DNA of 64,000 bases from DAINRZ01 sp964634885 (GTDB lineage: Bacteria; Bacteroidota; Ignavibacteria; Kapaibacteriales; UBA2268): positions 1 to 64,000 of the forward strand of contig CAZWLN010000001.1 of assembly GCA_964634885.1 (NCBI GenBank), written 5' to 3'. Position numbers and translations under genes: made by a program. This document shows, piece by piece, positions 27,089-37,100 of the stretch; the stretch's first letter is position 1; every line of letters starts with the position of its first letter. The notes under the pieces were generated by a model. It worked only from the letters and a program-made list of their open reading frames with translations. It made no database searches and was not told the DNA's origin.

Positions 27089-29100
27089 TTCAAAACCATG
27101 AATTTCATCGTGGGAAAGCCGGTATTGACAATCTTCAGGTAATACATACCTGAAGCCAGCCCGTTCAGGTTAACAGGGATGTGGGACAAGCCTTCGGGAT
27201 AGCGCCCGTAATGTTCGTTGAGGACCAGGCTTCCGTTGGCAGAGTATATCTTAACTTGTATTTCATTATCCAGTATGAGGCTGAAATACAGATTCAGGAC
27301 TCCGTCCCCGTCATTAACGACATTTGGATATATACCTGCCGTGAAATCGGGGAGGTAATCATAGAGAAGCTCTGAACCGATGCCGCAGGGTATGATGATT
27401 GAATTGGAAGAAACAGAGATGTATTCGTTTTCATCATTGGGGTATCTCTTTGTCTTTGCACCCGACGTGGCAGTGATGTACATTTCACCTTCGGAACCGA
27501 GAAGGGTCAGAGGGATGCTGCCGGCGTACCTGTCGCTGCCGATGCCGGTCATGGGTATATCGGTGAAGGAAAGAGTCCCTGTCTTTCTGAAATGTAGCAC
27601 CGGTTCGAAAAAAGTGCCTGCAAAGATGTTAGCAAGGACATTGAGTTTTGTTTTGGAGCAGTAAATTGCCGGAGGGGTGATGGTAATACCCAGGCTCTTA
27701 ATGGCTTCAAAAATATCGGGTACACCGTAACCCAGTGTGTCGTCCGGTGAGTTCCTTTTTGTACCGCTGCCGGTAAGTGCGTTCCTGATCTCCCAGGGCC
27801 GGGTACCGGGATGGACAGAAAGCATCAGGGCAACCGAGCCGGAAATTAACGGAGAAGCAAAGGAAGTACCTTCCGCTTTGAAATAGTCGCCGCGGATGTT
27901 GGGGTTAATGGTAATTACGTCTTTACCCTGCGCGGCGATTTCCGGTTTCTGACGGCCGCTGACTATTGGCCCCCTCGATGTGAAAGGAGCAGGAGTAATA
28001 CCGTCGGGCATAACCCCGCCGACGGTAATGGCGCTGTCAGCGTCGGCAGGAGTTGCAATTGTACCCGGGGCTGGTCCTTTGTTGCCGGCGGAAGTAATAC
28101 ACACGACTCCTCTTTTGACGGCATAATTGAAAGCTTTTGCAGCAATGGTCGAATGGCCGTCGAAATCTGTGCTGTCGTGGTTGACGTCGGTACTGTCGAA
28201 TTTTGAGTATCCAAGGGATGTCGATATGATGTCGGCGCCATTGGATTCGAGCCACTCCACTCCGGCGGCAAAATTGTCTTCTTCGATACGTGTTTCGGAT
28301 GAGATATCCTCAGTCTTTGCAAGCATTAACGTACAAAAGGGAGCAGCCCCCACTAAGCTGTTGTTCATATATGACGCCAGTACGGAAAGAACCATCGTGC
28401 CATGTCCGGTACCGGACCTGCGGTCGTTTGAATCGTCGCAGACAACCGTATCATTGTAAACGAAATCATAAGCCCGGAGAACATTAAGATGGTTGAAAAT
28501 ACTTAGTTGTTCGGGATAGAAACCGGTGTCCATCAATCCGATGATGACTCCCTTCCCGGTGATGCCCATACGGTGAAGTAATGGTATGTTAAGCATATCA
28601 AGCTGGTTGAGAGACGTGCCGTATTCGAATTCACCGCACCCGAAACCGGTCATGTCGTCGTAGAAGCCGGAACAGTCTTCCTCTCCGGAAACCTGATTGC
28701 TTTCGAATTTTGATGATGTTTTCTGAACTTTATCCACGAAACTGAAGTTTGAGACAGTCAGGGCTGTCAGGGTGTCACATTCAATTACGATATAGTTGTT
28801 CCACCGCAATTTGTGGATCAGGGTGGCGCCTGAGTGTACAACCGAATCGATATAGGGCTGGTAAACAGGAGCGTCTTCGAGCGAGAACGGATTGTCGGCG
28901 TCAAGGGCTCCTCGTCGCGCCTTCGATCTTTCCGAATGGAGCGCTTTTGTCTGTTCATATAAATCCGAACCAGGCTGGAAAGCGCCGGGGCCTTTGTCTT
29001 TGAAGAATACCCTGTATGTTGAAGCACCGGCAAAATTACCGGAGAATACAATAATAAAGACAATAAATAGTAATTGAATATTTTTGATTTTAAGTTTCAT
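27085..29100 (-). CDS. Secreted subtilisin-like serine protease (S8) with T9SS sorting tail
   Basis: A 671-residue protein with signal peptide (LLFIVFIIVFSGNFAGAS). A propeptide-like region (about 27-180) precedes an S8 catalytic domain. The triad is complete: Asp191 (IIGLMDTGF), His233 (GTGHGTMV) and Ser413 (GTSFASPLISG), with the oxyanion Asn340 (TSAGNKGP). The propeptide region and domain start hold several Cys (CSGFYDD, GFGCGEF). The C-terminus (PDFTAGIYPNVVNDGDG ... SGMYYLKIVNTGFPTMKFMVLN) is a T9SS sorting domain. Probably a surface or extracellular protease. Start at the ATG at 29100. Its stop codon lies in a MITE-like element. Confidence 0.9.
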   Translation of the reverse strand: MKLKIKNIQLLFIVFIIVFSGNFAGASTYRVFFKDKGPGAFQPGSDLYEQTKALHSERSKARRGALDADNPFSLEDAPVYQPYIDSVVHSGATLIHKLRWNNYIVIECDTLTALTVSNFSFVDKVQKTSSKFESNQVSGEEDCSGFYDDMTGFGCGEFEYGTSLNQLDMLNIPLLHRMGITGKGVIIGLMDTGFYPEQLSIFNHLNVLRAYDFVYNDTVVCDDSNDRRSGTGHGTMVLSVLASYMNNSLVGAAPFCTLMLAKTEDISSETRIEEDNFAAGVEWLESNGADIISTSLGYSKFDSTDVNHDSTDFDGHSTIAAKAFNYAVKRGVVCITSAGNKGPAPGTIATPADADSAITVGGVMPDGITPAPFTSRGPIVSGRQKPEIAAQGKDVITINPNIRGDYFKAEGTSFASPLISGSVALMLSVHPGTRPWEIRNALTGSGTKRNSPDDTLGYGVPDIFEAIKSLGITITPPAIYCSKTKLNVLANIFAGTFFEPVLHFRKTGTLSFTDIPMTGIGSDRYAGSIPLTLLGSEGEMYITATSGAKTKRYPNDENEYISVSSNSIIIPCGIGSELLYDYLPDFTAGIYPNVVNDGDGVLNLYFSLILDNEIQVKIYSANGSLVLNEHYGRYPEGLSHIPVNLNGLASGMYYLKIVNTGFPTMKFMVLN

Positions 29101-29160
29101 AATTAATATATTTATAAATTTTCGTAATTAAGAGTTGAATATTAACAAATTATTTTAAAA

Positions 29161-29883
29161 ATGCCAAAAGTAATTATTACAGGCAGCGGAAGAAGATTGG
29201 GGAGAAGCCTTGCTCTCGGGTTCGCCTCGAAGGACTGGGACATTGTTGTCCATTATAACGAATCTGCTGCAGAAGCTGAAAATACCTGTGCCGAAGTCCG
29301 GTCAACCGGTGTACAGGCGCTCTTGGTAAAGGCTGACGTCAGGAACAGCAACGAGGTGAAGGCAATGTTCGACAGCCTGGCAGATGGGTCCGGGTTCCCC
29401 GATGTACTGATAAACAATGCAGGCATACTGCCTCCTCTGACGCCACTTACAGAAACCGACGACCTGATGTGGGACAATGTATTCAATACCAATCTCCGTG
29501 GTCAGTTTTACTGTGCACGGGAGTTCGCACGATTTGCCGTTGCCGGCAGCAGGATCATCAACATATCTTCGCTCGGAGGCCTGGAAGTATGGAAAAACAG
29601 GCTGACTTACAATGTTTCGAAATCTGCCGTCATTCACATGACAAAGGCCCTTGCAAGGGAACTGGCGCCGGACATCTCAGTTAACTGCATCTGTCCCGGC
29701 GAGATTGTCATTCCCGGCGAGCCCGCAGAATTCCCCTCACATATTGCCGCAGAAAGAATACCAATGAAAAGGCACGGTACTCCCGGCGATGTGTTCGACG
29801 CCGCCTGGTTCTTCGCCACTGCTTCACCCTGGATTACGGGCCAGGTTCTAGCAGTTGACGGAGGCTACCATGATGCAGGATAA
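29161..29883 (+). CDS. Short-chain dehydrogenase/reductase, pteridine reductase-like
   Basis: A 240-residue NAD(P)-dependent SDR enzyme. It has the cofactor loop TGSGRRLGRSLA, the NNAG motif (INNAGILPPL), the catalytic Ser (INISSLGG) and YNVSK, and ends with the usual GQVLAVDGGYHDAG. The GxxRRxGR form of the first loop recalls pteridine and dihydromonapterin reductases (PTR1/FolM), but 3-oxoacyl-ACP reductases are close relatives, so the substrate is uncertain. It is divergent from the subtilase gene and followed by a LOG-family gene on the same strand. Confidence 0.85.
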   Translation: MPKVIITGSGRRLGRSLALGFASKDWDIVVHYNESAAEAENTCAEVRSTGVQALLVKADVRNSNEVKAMFDSLADGSGFPDVLINNAGILPPLTPLTETDDLMWDNVFNTNLRGQFYCAREFARFAVAGSRIINISSLGGLEVWKNRLTYNVSKSAVIHMTKALARELAPDISVNCICPGEIVIPGEPAEFPSHIAAERIPMKRHGTPGDVFDAAWFFATASPWITGQVLAVDGGYHDAG

Positions 29884-29975
29884 TATCTAAGATAATACAT
29901 TAAATAAGAATGAATGTAATAATAAAAAGAACAGGTTCAATCGTATATAATTAAAAATTAATCGAAAGTTTATTG

Positions 29976-30824
29976 ATGAAGAAAGAAGAAGAACACTCAA
30001 AGGGAAAAAGAATTGTGAAAGCGCAGAAGGCATATGACAACAAGAAATTCTTACACAGCAGAGCCGGAAGGGAAATAAGGATACTTGCCGAATACGGCTA
30101 TCCAAGAGATTACTTTACCCGAAACGGAATCAGCCGTTCGATAATCTTCTTTGGTTCTGCACGAATACTCTCTGCTGATGAATATGAAACGAAAATGTCT
30201 GAACTCGTTTCTTCGCTTCGCACAGCAGACACATCTGAAAGACATGCCGTAGAACTGGAAATCGGTGAACTGAAAAGTCGCCTCTCAATGGTCCAGTACT
30301 ATGAAGGCGCCCGTAAACTTGCATTCATGCTCGCTTCATGGTCCAACCAACTTCCAGCCAAGAAAAGGTTCCATGTATGTACCGGCGGCGGCCCCGGCAT
30401 TATGGAAGCCGCAAACAGGGGAGCTTTTGAAGCAGGTGCACACAACATCGGCCTGAATATCAGCCTTCCGTTCGAACAGGAGCCGAACCAGTATATCTCT
30501 CATGAACTGAATTTTGAGTTCCATTACTTCTTCATGCGTAAGTTCTGGTTCGTCAACCTGGCATATGCCCTCGTCGTTTTTCCGGGTGGTTTCGGTACCC
30601 TCGACGAATTGATGGAAATACTTACACTGAAGCAGACACAGAAGATCAGTAAGCCATTCCCGATATTCCTCTATTCGAGTGAATACTGGAAAAAACTCAT
30701 CAATTTCGATTATCTTGTCGAGACAAAGATGATTGCAAAAGAAGACATGGATCTGTTCAGATTTGTCGACAGCCCTGAAGAAGCTTTTGAGCTTATGAAG
30801 AAAGAATTGGAAAAACGCCTGTAA
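29976..30824 (+). CDS. LOG-family protein (cytokinin riboside phosphoribohydrolase-like)
   Basis: A 282-residue protein of the LOG/TIGR00730 family. It shows the nucleotide-binding motif CTGGGPGIMEAANRGA and the signature VVFPGGFGTLDELMEILTLKQ, whose Glu and Arg residues act in the N-glycosidic cleavage of nucleoside monophosphates. It was often misnamed lysine decarboxylase. An N-terminal extension of about 60 basic residues precedes the domain, making it longer than minimal LOG proteins. The ATG at 29976 is preferred to the TTG one codon before. In bacteria the usual substrate is not settled. Confidence 0.87.
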   Translation: MKKEEEHSKGKRIVKAQKAYDNKKFLHSRAGREIRILAEYGYPRDYFTRNGISRSIIFFGSARILSADEYETKMSELVSSLRTADTSERHAVELEIGELKSRLSMVQYYEGARKLAFMLASWSNQLPAKKRFHVCTGGGPGIMEAANRGAFEAGAHNIGLNISLPFEQEPNQYISHELNFEFHYFFMRKFWFVNLAYALVVFPGGFGTLDELMEILTLKQTQKISKPFPIFLYSSEYWKKLINFDYLVETKMIAKEDMDLFRFVDSPEEAFELMKKELEKRL

Positions 30825-30900
30825 TTATGAAATATGTAAATAATAAATATTGCGGAAATTCAGAGCTTATTGATAATACACTATTAAAAGGAATAGGGTT

Positions 30901-32808
30901 ATGAAGAAAATTATTGCACTGCTTTTAGTCTTGTTTTTTGCCGGTTCCACTGCCATGAATGCAGAGTTAAAAATTAAACCGGACCAGCCAAAGGATAAAG
31001 ATAAGATTCAATTTACCTATTCTCCCGTCGAAAGGTTCACTACCGGTGAAAACCTGTACCTGTCCGTCTTTACTTTTGCTTATAATTCTACGAACCCGAC
31101 AGCACACGAACTGGCTATGAGATACGACCCGACAGGCCGTAAATATACCTCCGAATTCACTCTTCCTGCCGGCACCGTCTATGCCATCGTGCAGCTCTCC
31201 AACGGCAAATTATATGACAACAACAACGGTAACTTCTGGGATGTCCTGGTTTATGGCCCCGACGGCAAACCCGTTAAAGGCGCTTACCTCAAAAACAGCG
31301 TCACATTCCTGGGAAACCTGCCAATCAGCGCGAACAGGGAGGCCAATTTCATGAATGCCGTCGAATTGCTGAAGAAGGAAATCGAAATCTATCCTGACAA
31401 CATACAGGCTGACATCGGGCTTACTTCATTTAAGTACGACCTGAAGATGATAAACAAAAATGACTTCGAGGCAAAAATGAACAGCCTGATCAAAGCCAGG
31501 ATCAACACCGACGACGAGAATGACGTCAAAGCGATGAGCCGCGCCCTGAAGATAATGAACAGCAAGGATAAGGCCGACAAGATGGAAGCCGACTATGCAG
31601 CGAAATTCCCTCAAAGCAGCCTTGCGGAAGAACTCGCAATGGCAGCCCTGGCAAAAGCAACCTCCCGTCAGCAGTTCAATGACCTGGTTGTCGGGTTCTT
31701 CAACAATTTTCCCAATTCTTCCAGCAAGGACAGGGTCTTCTCCGGCCTCATCGATTCCTACATGCAGTCCGGAGATTATAATTCCCTGATGGAAACACTA
31801 TCTGGTATTAAAAGAATTAGTTCCGGAGCCTATATTAAACTGGCGTTCACTCTCTCAGACAATAAGAAAGCCCTGGCAGACTCCGGCTATGACTACAAAA
31901 TGGCCGAAGTAATCAGGCTGCTCGGATTGGCAAAAGACGAAGCCCTGAAAGAAAATTACCCCGACAAACCCATATATATTACCGATTCGGAATGGAAACG
32001 CCAGCACCAGCAAGGCCTGGCTGTCGTCAGTGAGTCTTTCGCCAGGGTTTACATGGCAAAAAAAGACTATCCGCCTGCAATCAAACATCTGAACGAAGCC
32101 CTGACAATCTACGCCGACGACTCGCCTTCTTCTGTATATGAAAGCCTGGTTCAGGCATACTATGAAACTGCTGACTACCGTAATGCCTATGATGTCTCAG
32201 TCAATTCGATTCTGAAATCGAAATCCACCGATGCCATCGACAAACTGTTCCCATTCCTGTACAAAAAGCTTAACGGCGAGGAAGCTGACTATTCGGCAAT
32301 GTTCGACAGCCTGCTCGTCATCGCAAAAGATAAAAGGATTGAGAAACTCAGGAAGAATATGCTCAATATGAAGGTTGACCTCAGCATGATTGAGACACTG
32401 AACGGTATTAAGATCGACCTGAACTTCATCAAAGGTAAGGTAATCATCATCGAGTTCTGGTCAACCTGGTGTGGCCCCTGTTCCGATGTCTTAACCTCGC
32501 TCGAGTCAATTTACAATATGTACAGCGATAACTCCGACTTGTTGATTGCAGCTGTAAACATATGGGAAAAAGGAACAGACAGGAAAACTGACGTACAGGA
32601 GTACCTTAACAAAGGTGAGTTTGACCTGCCGGTCTATCTCGACCTTAAGGATGAACTTCCGAAGAAGCTCAGTGTCTCCGGCCTGCCTACCCGTTACTAT
32701 ATCGACAAAGAAGGCGTCGTCCAGTTCAAGGAAGTTGGTTTTACAGGAATTGATGAGTCGGTAAGGAATGCTTCCGACATAATCGAACTTTTACTAAAAA
32801 AGAAATAA
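30901..32808 (+). CDS. Secreted TlpA-like thioredoxin protein with helical repeat region
   Basis: A 635-residue exported protein (signal peptide MKKIIALLLVLFFAGSTAMNA; AAAAGGAATAGGGTT precedes the ATG). Residues about 22-140 form a beta-rich domain. Residues 140-490 look like TPR-type helices (YPPAIKHLNEALTIYADD, LVQAYYETADYRNAYDVS). The C-terminal domain is a TlpA/ResA-type thioredoxin fold with active site WCGPC at residues 523-527 and the cis-Pro region LSVSGLPTRYYID. It probably reduces or handles periplasmic disulphides, perhaps of apocytochromes or surface proteins. The long N-terminal part is not found in simple ResA. tag begins 16 bases later. Confidence 0.82.
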   Translation: MKKIIALLLVLFFAGSTAMNAELKIKPDQPKDKDKIQFTYSPVERFTTGENLYLSVFTFAYNSTNPTAHELAMRYDPTGRKYTSEFTLPAGTVYAIVQLSNGKLYDNNNGNFWDVLVYGPDGKPVKGAYLKNSVTFLGNLPISANREANFMNAVELLKKEIEIYPDNIQADIGLTSFKYDLKMINKNDFEAKMNSLIKARINTDDENDVKAMSRALKIMNSKDKADKMEADYAAKFPQSSLAEELAMAALAKATSRQQFNDLVVGFFNNFPNSSSKDRVFSGLIDSYMQSGDYNSLMETLSGIKRISSGAYIKLAFTLSDNKKALADSGYDYKMAEVIRLLGLAKDEALKENYPDKPIYITDSEWKRQHQQGLAVVSESFARVYMAKKDYPPAIKHLNEALTIYADDSPSSVYESLVQAYYETADYRNAYDVSVNSILKSKSTDAIDKLFPFLYKKLNGEEADYSAMFDSLLVIAKDKRIEKLRKNMLNMKVDLSMIETLNGIKIDLNFIKGKVIIIEFWSTWCGPCSDVLTSLESIYNMYSDNSDLLIAAVNIWEKGTDRKTDVQEYLNKGEFDLPVYLDLKDELPKKLSVSGLPTRYYIDKEGVVQFKEVGFTGIDESVRNASDIIELLLKKK

Positions 32809-32824
32809 TCCAAAAGGTAATATT

Positions 32825-33406
32825 GTGGAAAAAGAGAGATGTGACTGGTGCAATCCCGGTGAAGAGATGACTGTGTATCACGACACTGAGTGGGGGGTGC
32901 CCGTCAACGACGACAGGCTCTACTTCGAACACCTGACACTCGACATATTCCAGGCTGGCCTCAGTTGGAAGACGATATTACTTCGAAGGGAAAGTTTCCG
33001 TAAAGCGTTCGATAATTTCGATCCTGAAAAGATTTCACGCTATGATGAAGAAAAATTGGCTGAACTGCTTGAAGATGCAGCCATCATCAGGAACAGGAAG
33101 AAGATTGAAGCTACAATTCATAATGCTTCGGTTTTCCTGGGTATCATTAAGGAATACGGCAGCTTTAACAATTATCTCGGCAGGTTCACCGGCGGGAAGA
33201 TGATAGTAAATAAGTGGAAAACCATGGGTGCAATCCCTGCATCTACTCCCTTGTCCGACACAATCAGCAAGGAAATGAAGAAAGACGGGTTTAAATTCCT
33301 CGGCACGACGATCGTGTATGCTTTCATGCAGGCAACAGGCATTGTCAATGACCACATCGTTTCATGCTTCAGGCATAAGGAGTGCCGAGTTCATAATTAC
33401 GAATGA
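32825..33406 (+). CDS. tag: DNA-3-methyladenine glycosylase I
   Basis: A 193-residue Tag enzyme, which removes 3-methyladenine from alkylated DNA. It has the N-terminal RCDWCNPGEEMTVYHDTEWGV segment with zinc ligands Cys and His, the core FQAGLSWKTILLRRESFRKAF, and the C-terminal VNDHIVSCFRHKEC with the other His and Cys ligands. The start is a GTG at 32825 with AAAGG upstream. It follows the TlpA-like gene by 16 bases and may be co-transcribed. The last residues (RVHNYE) and the stop codon are read from the beginning of an intergenic repeat (ATTACGAATGACGA), so the native tail seems to have been replaced or lost. Confidence 0.93.
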   Translation: MEKERCDWCNPGEEMTVYHDTEWGVPVNDDRLYFEHLTLDIFQAGLSWKTILLRRESFRKAFDNFDPEKISRYDEEKLAELLEDAAIIRNRKKIEATIHNASVFLGIIKEYGSFNNYLGRFTGGKMIVNKWKTMGAIPASTPLSDTISKEMKKDGFKFLGTTIVYAFMQATGIVNDHIVSCFRHKECRVHNYE

Positions 33407-33602
33407 CGAGCCGAGCGCAGCGAGACCGGCGTAGCCAATTACGAATGACGAGTGTGAAGTTAGGAGTGTTGATAGTTACGAATGACGAATTACGAATGAC
33501 GAGTGTGAAGTTAGGAGTGTTGATAATTACGAATTACGAGCCGAGCGCAGCGAAACCGGCGTAGCCAATTACGAATGTGGAGAGCAGCAAGGCTTGCGTC
33601 TC
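33384..33602 (+). repeat. Decayed tandem repeat block after tag
   Basis: Two kinds of unit alternate. Unit A, of about 42 bases with CCGAGCGCAGCGA-ACCGGCG, lies at about 33397-33438 and 33527-33568. Unit B, of about 36 bases with GACGAGTGTGAAGTTAGGAG, lies at about 33439-33474 and 33490-33526. All are joined by ATTACGAATTACGAATGACGA runs. The block ends with GCAAGGCTTGCGTCTC, a fragment of the palindrome seen at 9644. There is no open reading frame of note. Confidence 0.65.
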
Positions 33603-33638
33603 AAGAATGTGGAATAGGAGTGTGGAGTGGGTAAGAGT

Positions 33639-33719
33639 AGATGGACTCCACCTCTAAGATAAGAAAGAGGGATTAGATGACGGAGTCCACCTCCAAAAAA
33701 AGAAAGGTGGAGTCCATCT
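33639..33719. repeat. 15-bp perfect inverted repeat around a 51-base spacer
   Basis: AGATGGACTCCACCT (33639-33653) and AGGTGGAGTCCATCT (33705-33719) are exact reverse complements. A third related copy (GGAGTCCACCT) lies between them. It is either a remnant of a small mobile element or a product of repeat decay; it lies in the gene-free stretch after tag. Confidence 0.5.
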
Positions 33720-33850
33720 TAAGAAGTAAAGTGAGTTAGGTAAGTGGAGTTAGGTGTTGACCTGTCCTGAATAACGTTGACTTTAACAACTTAATGACAG
33801 ACCCAAAAATAGCAGAATTCTAATTACCGGAACTGTGAATAACCACCTTT

Positions 33851-34092
33851 CTTTGCGAGAGATGATTCTTTCATACATTCTTTGCGAGCTTTGCGCCTTT
33901 GCGAGAGATATATCTTTCTTCCTTTACAAGCTCTTAGCGCCTATTAATATGACGCCCCTGCGGGGCTGTTAATATACTTCACATCCGACCGAATAAATAT
34001 ATATTTAATCTCTTTCTTTGCGAGCTTTGCGCCTTTGCGAGAGATTATTCTTTCATTACATTCTTTAGTAGCTTAGCACCTTTGCGAGAGAT
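33851..34092 (-). repeat. GCAAAGGCGC-type intergenic repeat, cluster 2
   Basis: Two exact 30-base copies of CTTTGCGAGC-TTTGCGCC-TTTGCGAGAGAT (33880-33909 and 34016-34045) plus partial copies at 33851-33863 and about 34061-34092. They are the reverse complement of the family at 21900-22009. A small GCCCC-TGC-GGGGC hairpin lies between (33954-33966). No gene is seen from 33407 to 34167. Confidence 0.65.
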
Positions 34093-34167
34093 ACTCTTCT
34101 CCTCACTTCCTTTGTGTGAGATGATTCTTCTGCTCACTTCCTTCGCATGAAACCTTCTTACCTCGAA

Positions 34168-37100
34168 TTAGAAATCATAGCCCAGGGATACCATCCACAT
34201 AGGAGCAGTCCAGTTCCAGTACAGGTATTGCCAGGCGACATCGAGTTTAACCGGAAGCCCGAAAATATAGCTCCTCAGTCCCAGGCCGCTGCTGAGCAGC
34301 AAATGCTTCGGTACGGACTTGCCGGAGAGATTGGTACGGGCAGCCCAGAACTGTGAAAAGGAGCCGTTCCAGGCGCCGCCGACATCGACAAACACCGCTC
34401 CCATCAACGCCTGTAACATTATCGGCATCGTTTCTGTCCAAAGGGCAGCAGCGATAGGGAAGCGATACTCGGCATTGCCGAGAAAGAAGCGGTTACCGGT
34501 AGCTTCGTTTACACTTACGCCTCGCAGGGGCATAATAAACTCCATGAAGGCAAAATCTTCAGGTTCGTCGAAAGGCAGATAGTCATTTTTAAATTTACTG
34601 TTGAACCAGTTCTCAGTACCGCCAAGGAAGAAATTCTGAGGATTGGAACCGATACTCGCACCGGCAGTCCCCCGCAGAACCAGGCTGGACCATGTTCCAA
34701 TCTGGAAATACCTTCTGTAATCGAATTTGAGGGTTGCAAACTCCCTGCCGCTGCTCGACAGCCTGGGAGTACCCTTGAGGTCAACATAGCAGCGGGTACC
34801 GTTGATGGGGCCGTAGTAACCGTAGGACACATCGTCGTAAACATACCTTGCACCGGGGACCAGCAGAAATCTTTCTATTGCCGGTAACGTAGCCGAATCG
34901 ATATTTTCCCTGGACAGGTTTTTAAGGTTGAGTTCCAGTTCAATTCTTGAAAACCTGTTGAACGGATACATTGTGGATAGTCCGCCGCCCCAGTCCCTGA
35001 AACGGTAGATCATGCCGTCGGAGCGTTGGACAAAATAGGAAGTATGATAGGCGCTGGCCTGGTAGTCAATTTTATTCGGCAGGTATGAATAGGCAATGAA
35101 AAAGTTGCTGTTTCTGAGGTCATACAGAAGGCTTGCGTAGAAGTATATCTGATGGTCGCCCAGGACATCGCTGAACAGCATCTGTGCAACCCCCTGAACT
35201 CCGTAATAGGTACTGAAACCGGGATTGCCCTGTACCAAATCAGGAGAGAACTTGAGCTTGTAGTTTTTTACGGCAAAGACAGAATCATCATCATCAATTC
35301 CGGGTACTGCCTCCGGTTCGCCGTCCGTTTTGCCGGAAGCAACCTCTGGGTTGGGCTTTACAACCTGTTGGCGCGAGAATTCGATGCTTACATCGCCGTA
35401 GCCTTCAGTCTTGTCTTTTTCAGGGATACTGTTATCGCTGCCGTTCTTAAGGTCGGAAGTAATGCCCTCTATGAGTCTCTGTTTCTCCTGTTCTTTCCAA
35501 CGATACTCTGTCAGGGGCAGAGAATCGACAAAAGGTTTGTCGAAGGGGAAATTGAGCATGAAGATGTCGTAACCGCCGTCGATTTGCGTACAGAACAGGA
35601 GCTTGGAGTCGTCCCTTGCAAGCGAAATCTGAAGTAAACCGTTAAGGGAGTTCGTCTTGGGTTTGTATGATCTTGTGGCAATATCCATCTGGTAGAGATT
35701 GCCGATGCCGTTCTCGTCGCTGACGAAAAGCATTTTCTTCCCGTCAGAAGAAATGGCCAGGCTGGATTTCTCGAACCATGGCGTATTTGTTATCTTTTTA
35801 ATTTCCTTGCTGTTAATATCGATTGAATAGATGTCGGACTGGTCAACTTTATGCTTCCATATCTTTACGGACGACGGGCCGGAGTCCCATGTCAGGTTGT
35901 CGCCCCTGTCCGAAATGAAATATATGGTTTTGCTGTCAGGCGCCCATTCCGGGATGATATCCGTGAAAACATCGTTAGTAATCCTGGATAGGGTTTTTGT
36001 GTCCGTGTCATACAGGTAAATATCCGAGCTGAAGCTTTCAGAGCCGGAAAAAGCAATATACTTTCCGTTGGGAGACCAGTTGACGGAGGCAATGGAAGGC
36101 AATTCCACGTTCAGTTTCTCGTAGTCTTCGGTTCTTATGTCCACCTTGTAGATGGCGTCGGTACCGCCTGCTTTGGCAGAAACGGCAATATACTTTCCGT
36201 CCGGGCTCCAGGTAATGCCCGGTGTAACCATGTTCAGGTCTTCGAAATCCTGTGCCCTGTTACTGCTGATGATTTTTTCGAATTTCCTTTCTTTGCCGGT
36301 TCTCAGGTCGCTGATAAAAATGCCGAATTCACCACCGAGGGCGGAGATGTATGCCATCTTATCGCCATCGGGAGAAATGGCAGGGGAGGAATTGTAATAG
36401 CTCTTGTCTTTCTTTTGCTCTGTCAGTCGTTCAGAAAACTCCTTCGGCGATTTGTAACGTGTGATGTCGGGCCAGTATATCTTTTTCATGTCCGTAATCC
36501 ATTGCTCGGAGAAGTCTTTCAGGGACATGTGGAAAGCGCTTTTGAAAGCATTGTCGAGGCTGCCGTAAGCCCTGATTTTATTGATGAGGTCCCCGATTTT
36601 TTCTTCGCCGTATTTCTCGGCAACATACCAGTAAAAAGTCTGGCCGCACCTGTATGCATAGTACCCGTCAATCCTTTCAAGGTCCATCAGCAGGTCGCTG
36701 TGGACAATGTCGCGCATGAACATATCGGTCGGGGTATCCATGCCTTTGAGGCTTGACCACTCGGCCAAACCTTCGTTGAGCCACAGGGGGAATTCTACTC
36801 TCTGCCCCGAGGCCAGTGCAGACTGGATTGTACCGCCGTACAACATGTCGTTCAGCACTGCGTGCACCAGTTCGTGGTGTATTACATGGTGGAACTGGGA
36901 TTGATTGCCGGTAAAAGGCACCACAACCCTGTTCTTCATCATTTCGGTTACACCACCGACTCCCTCGGGCATATACTGGTATATGACATTTGTCTGCTGG
37001 AACTCGTTGTGGCTTTCGTATATGATCAGGGAAATACGTTTGCCTATCTTGTAGTCAAGAGTCTTCTGTATCGAGGCCAGAGCTTCTTCGGACCAGTGAG

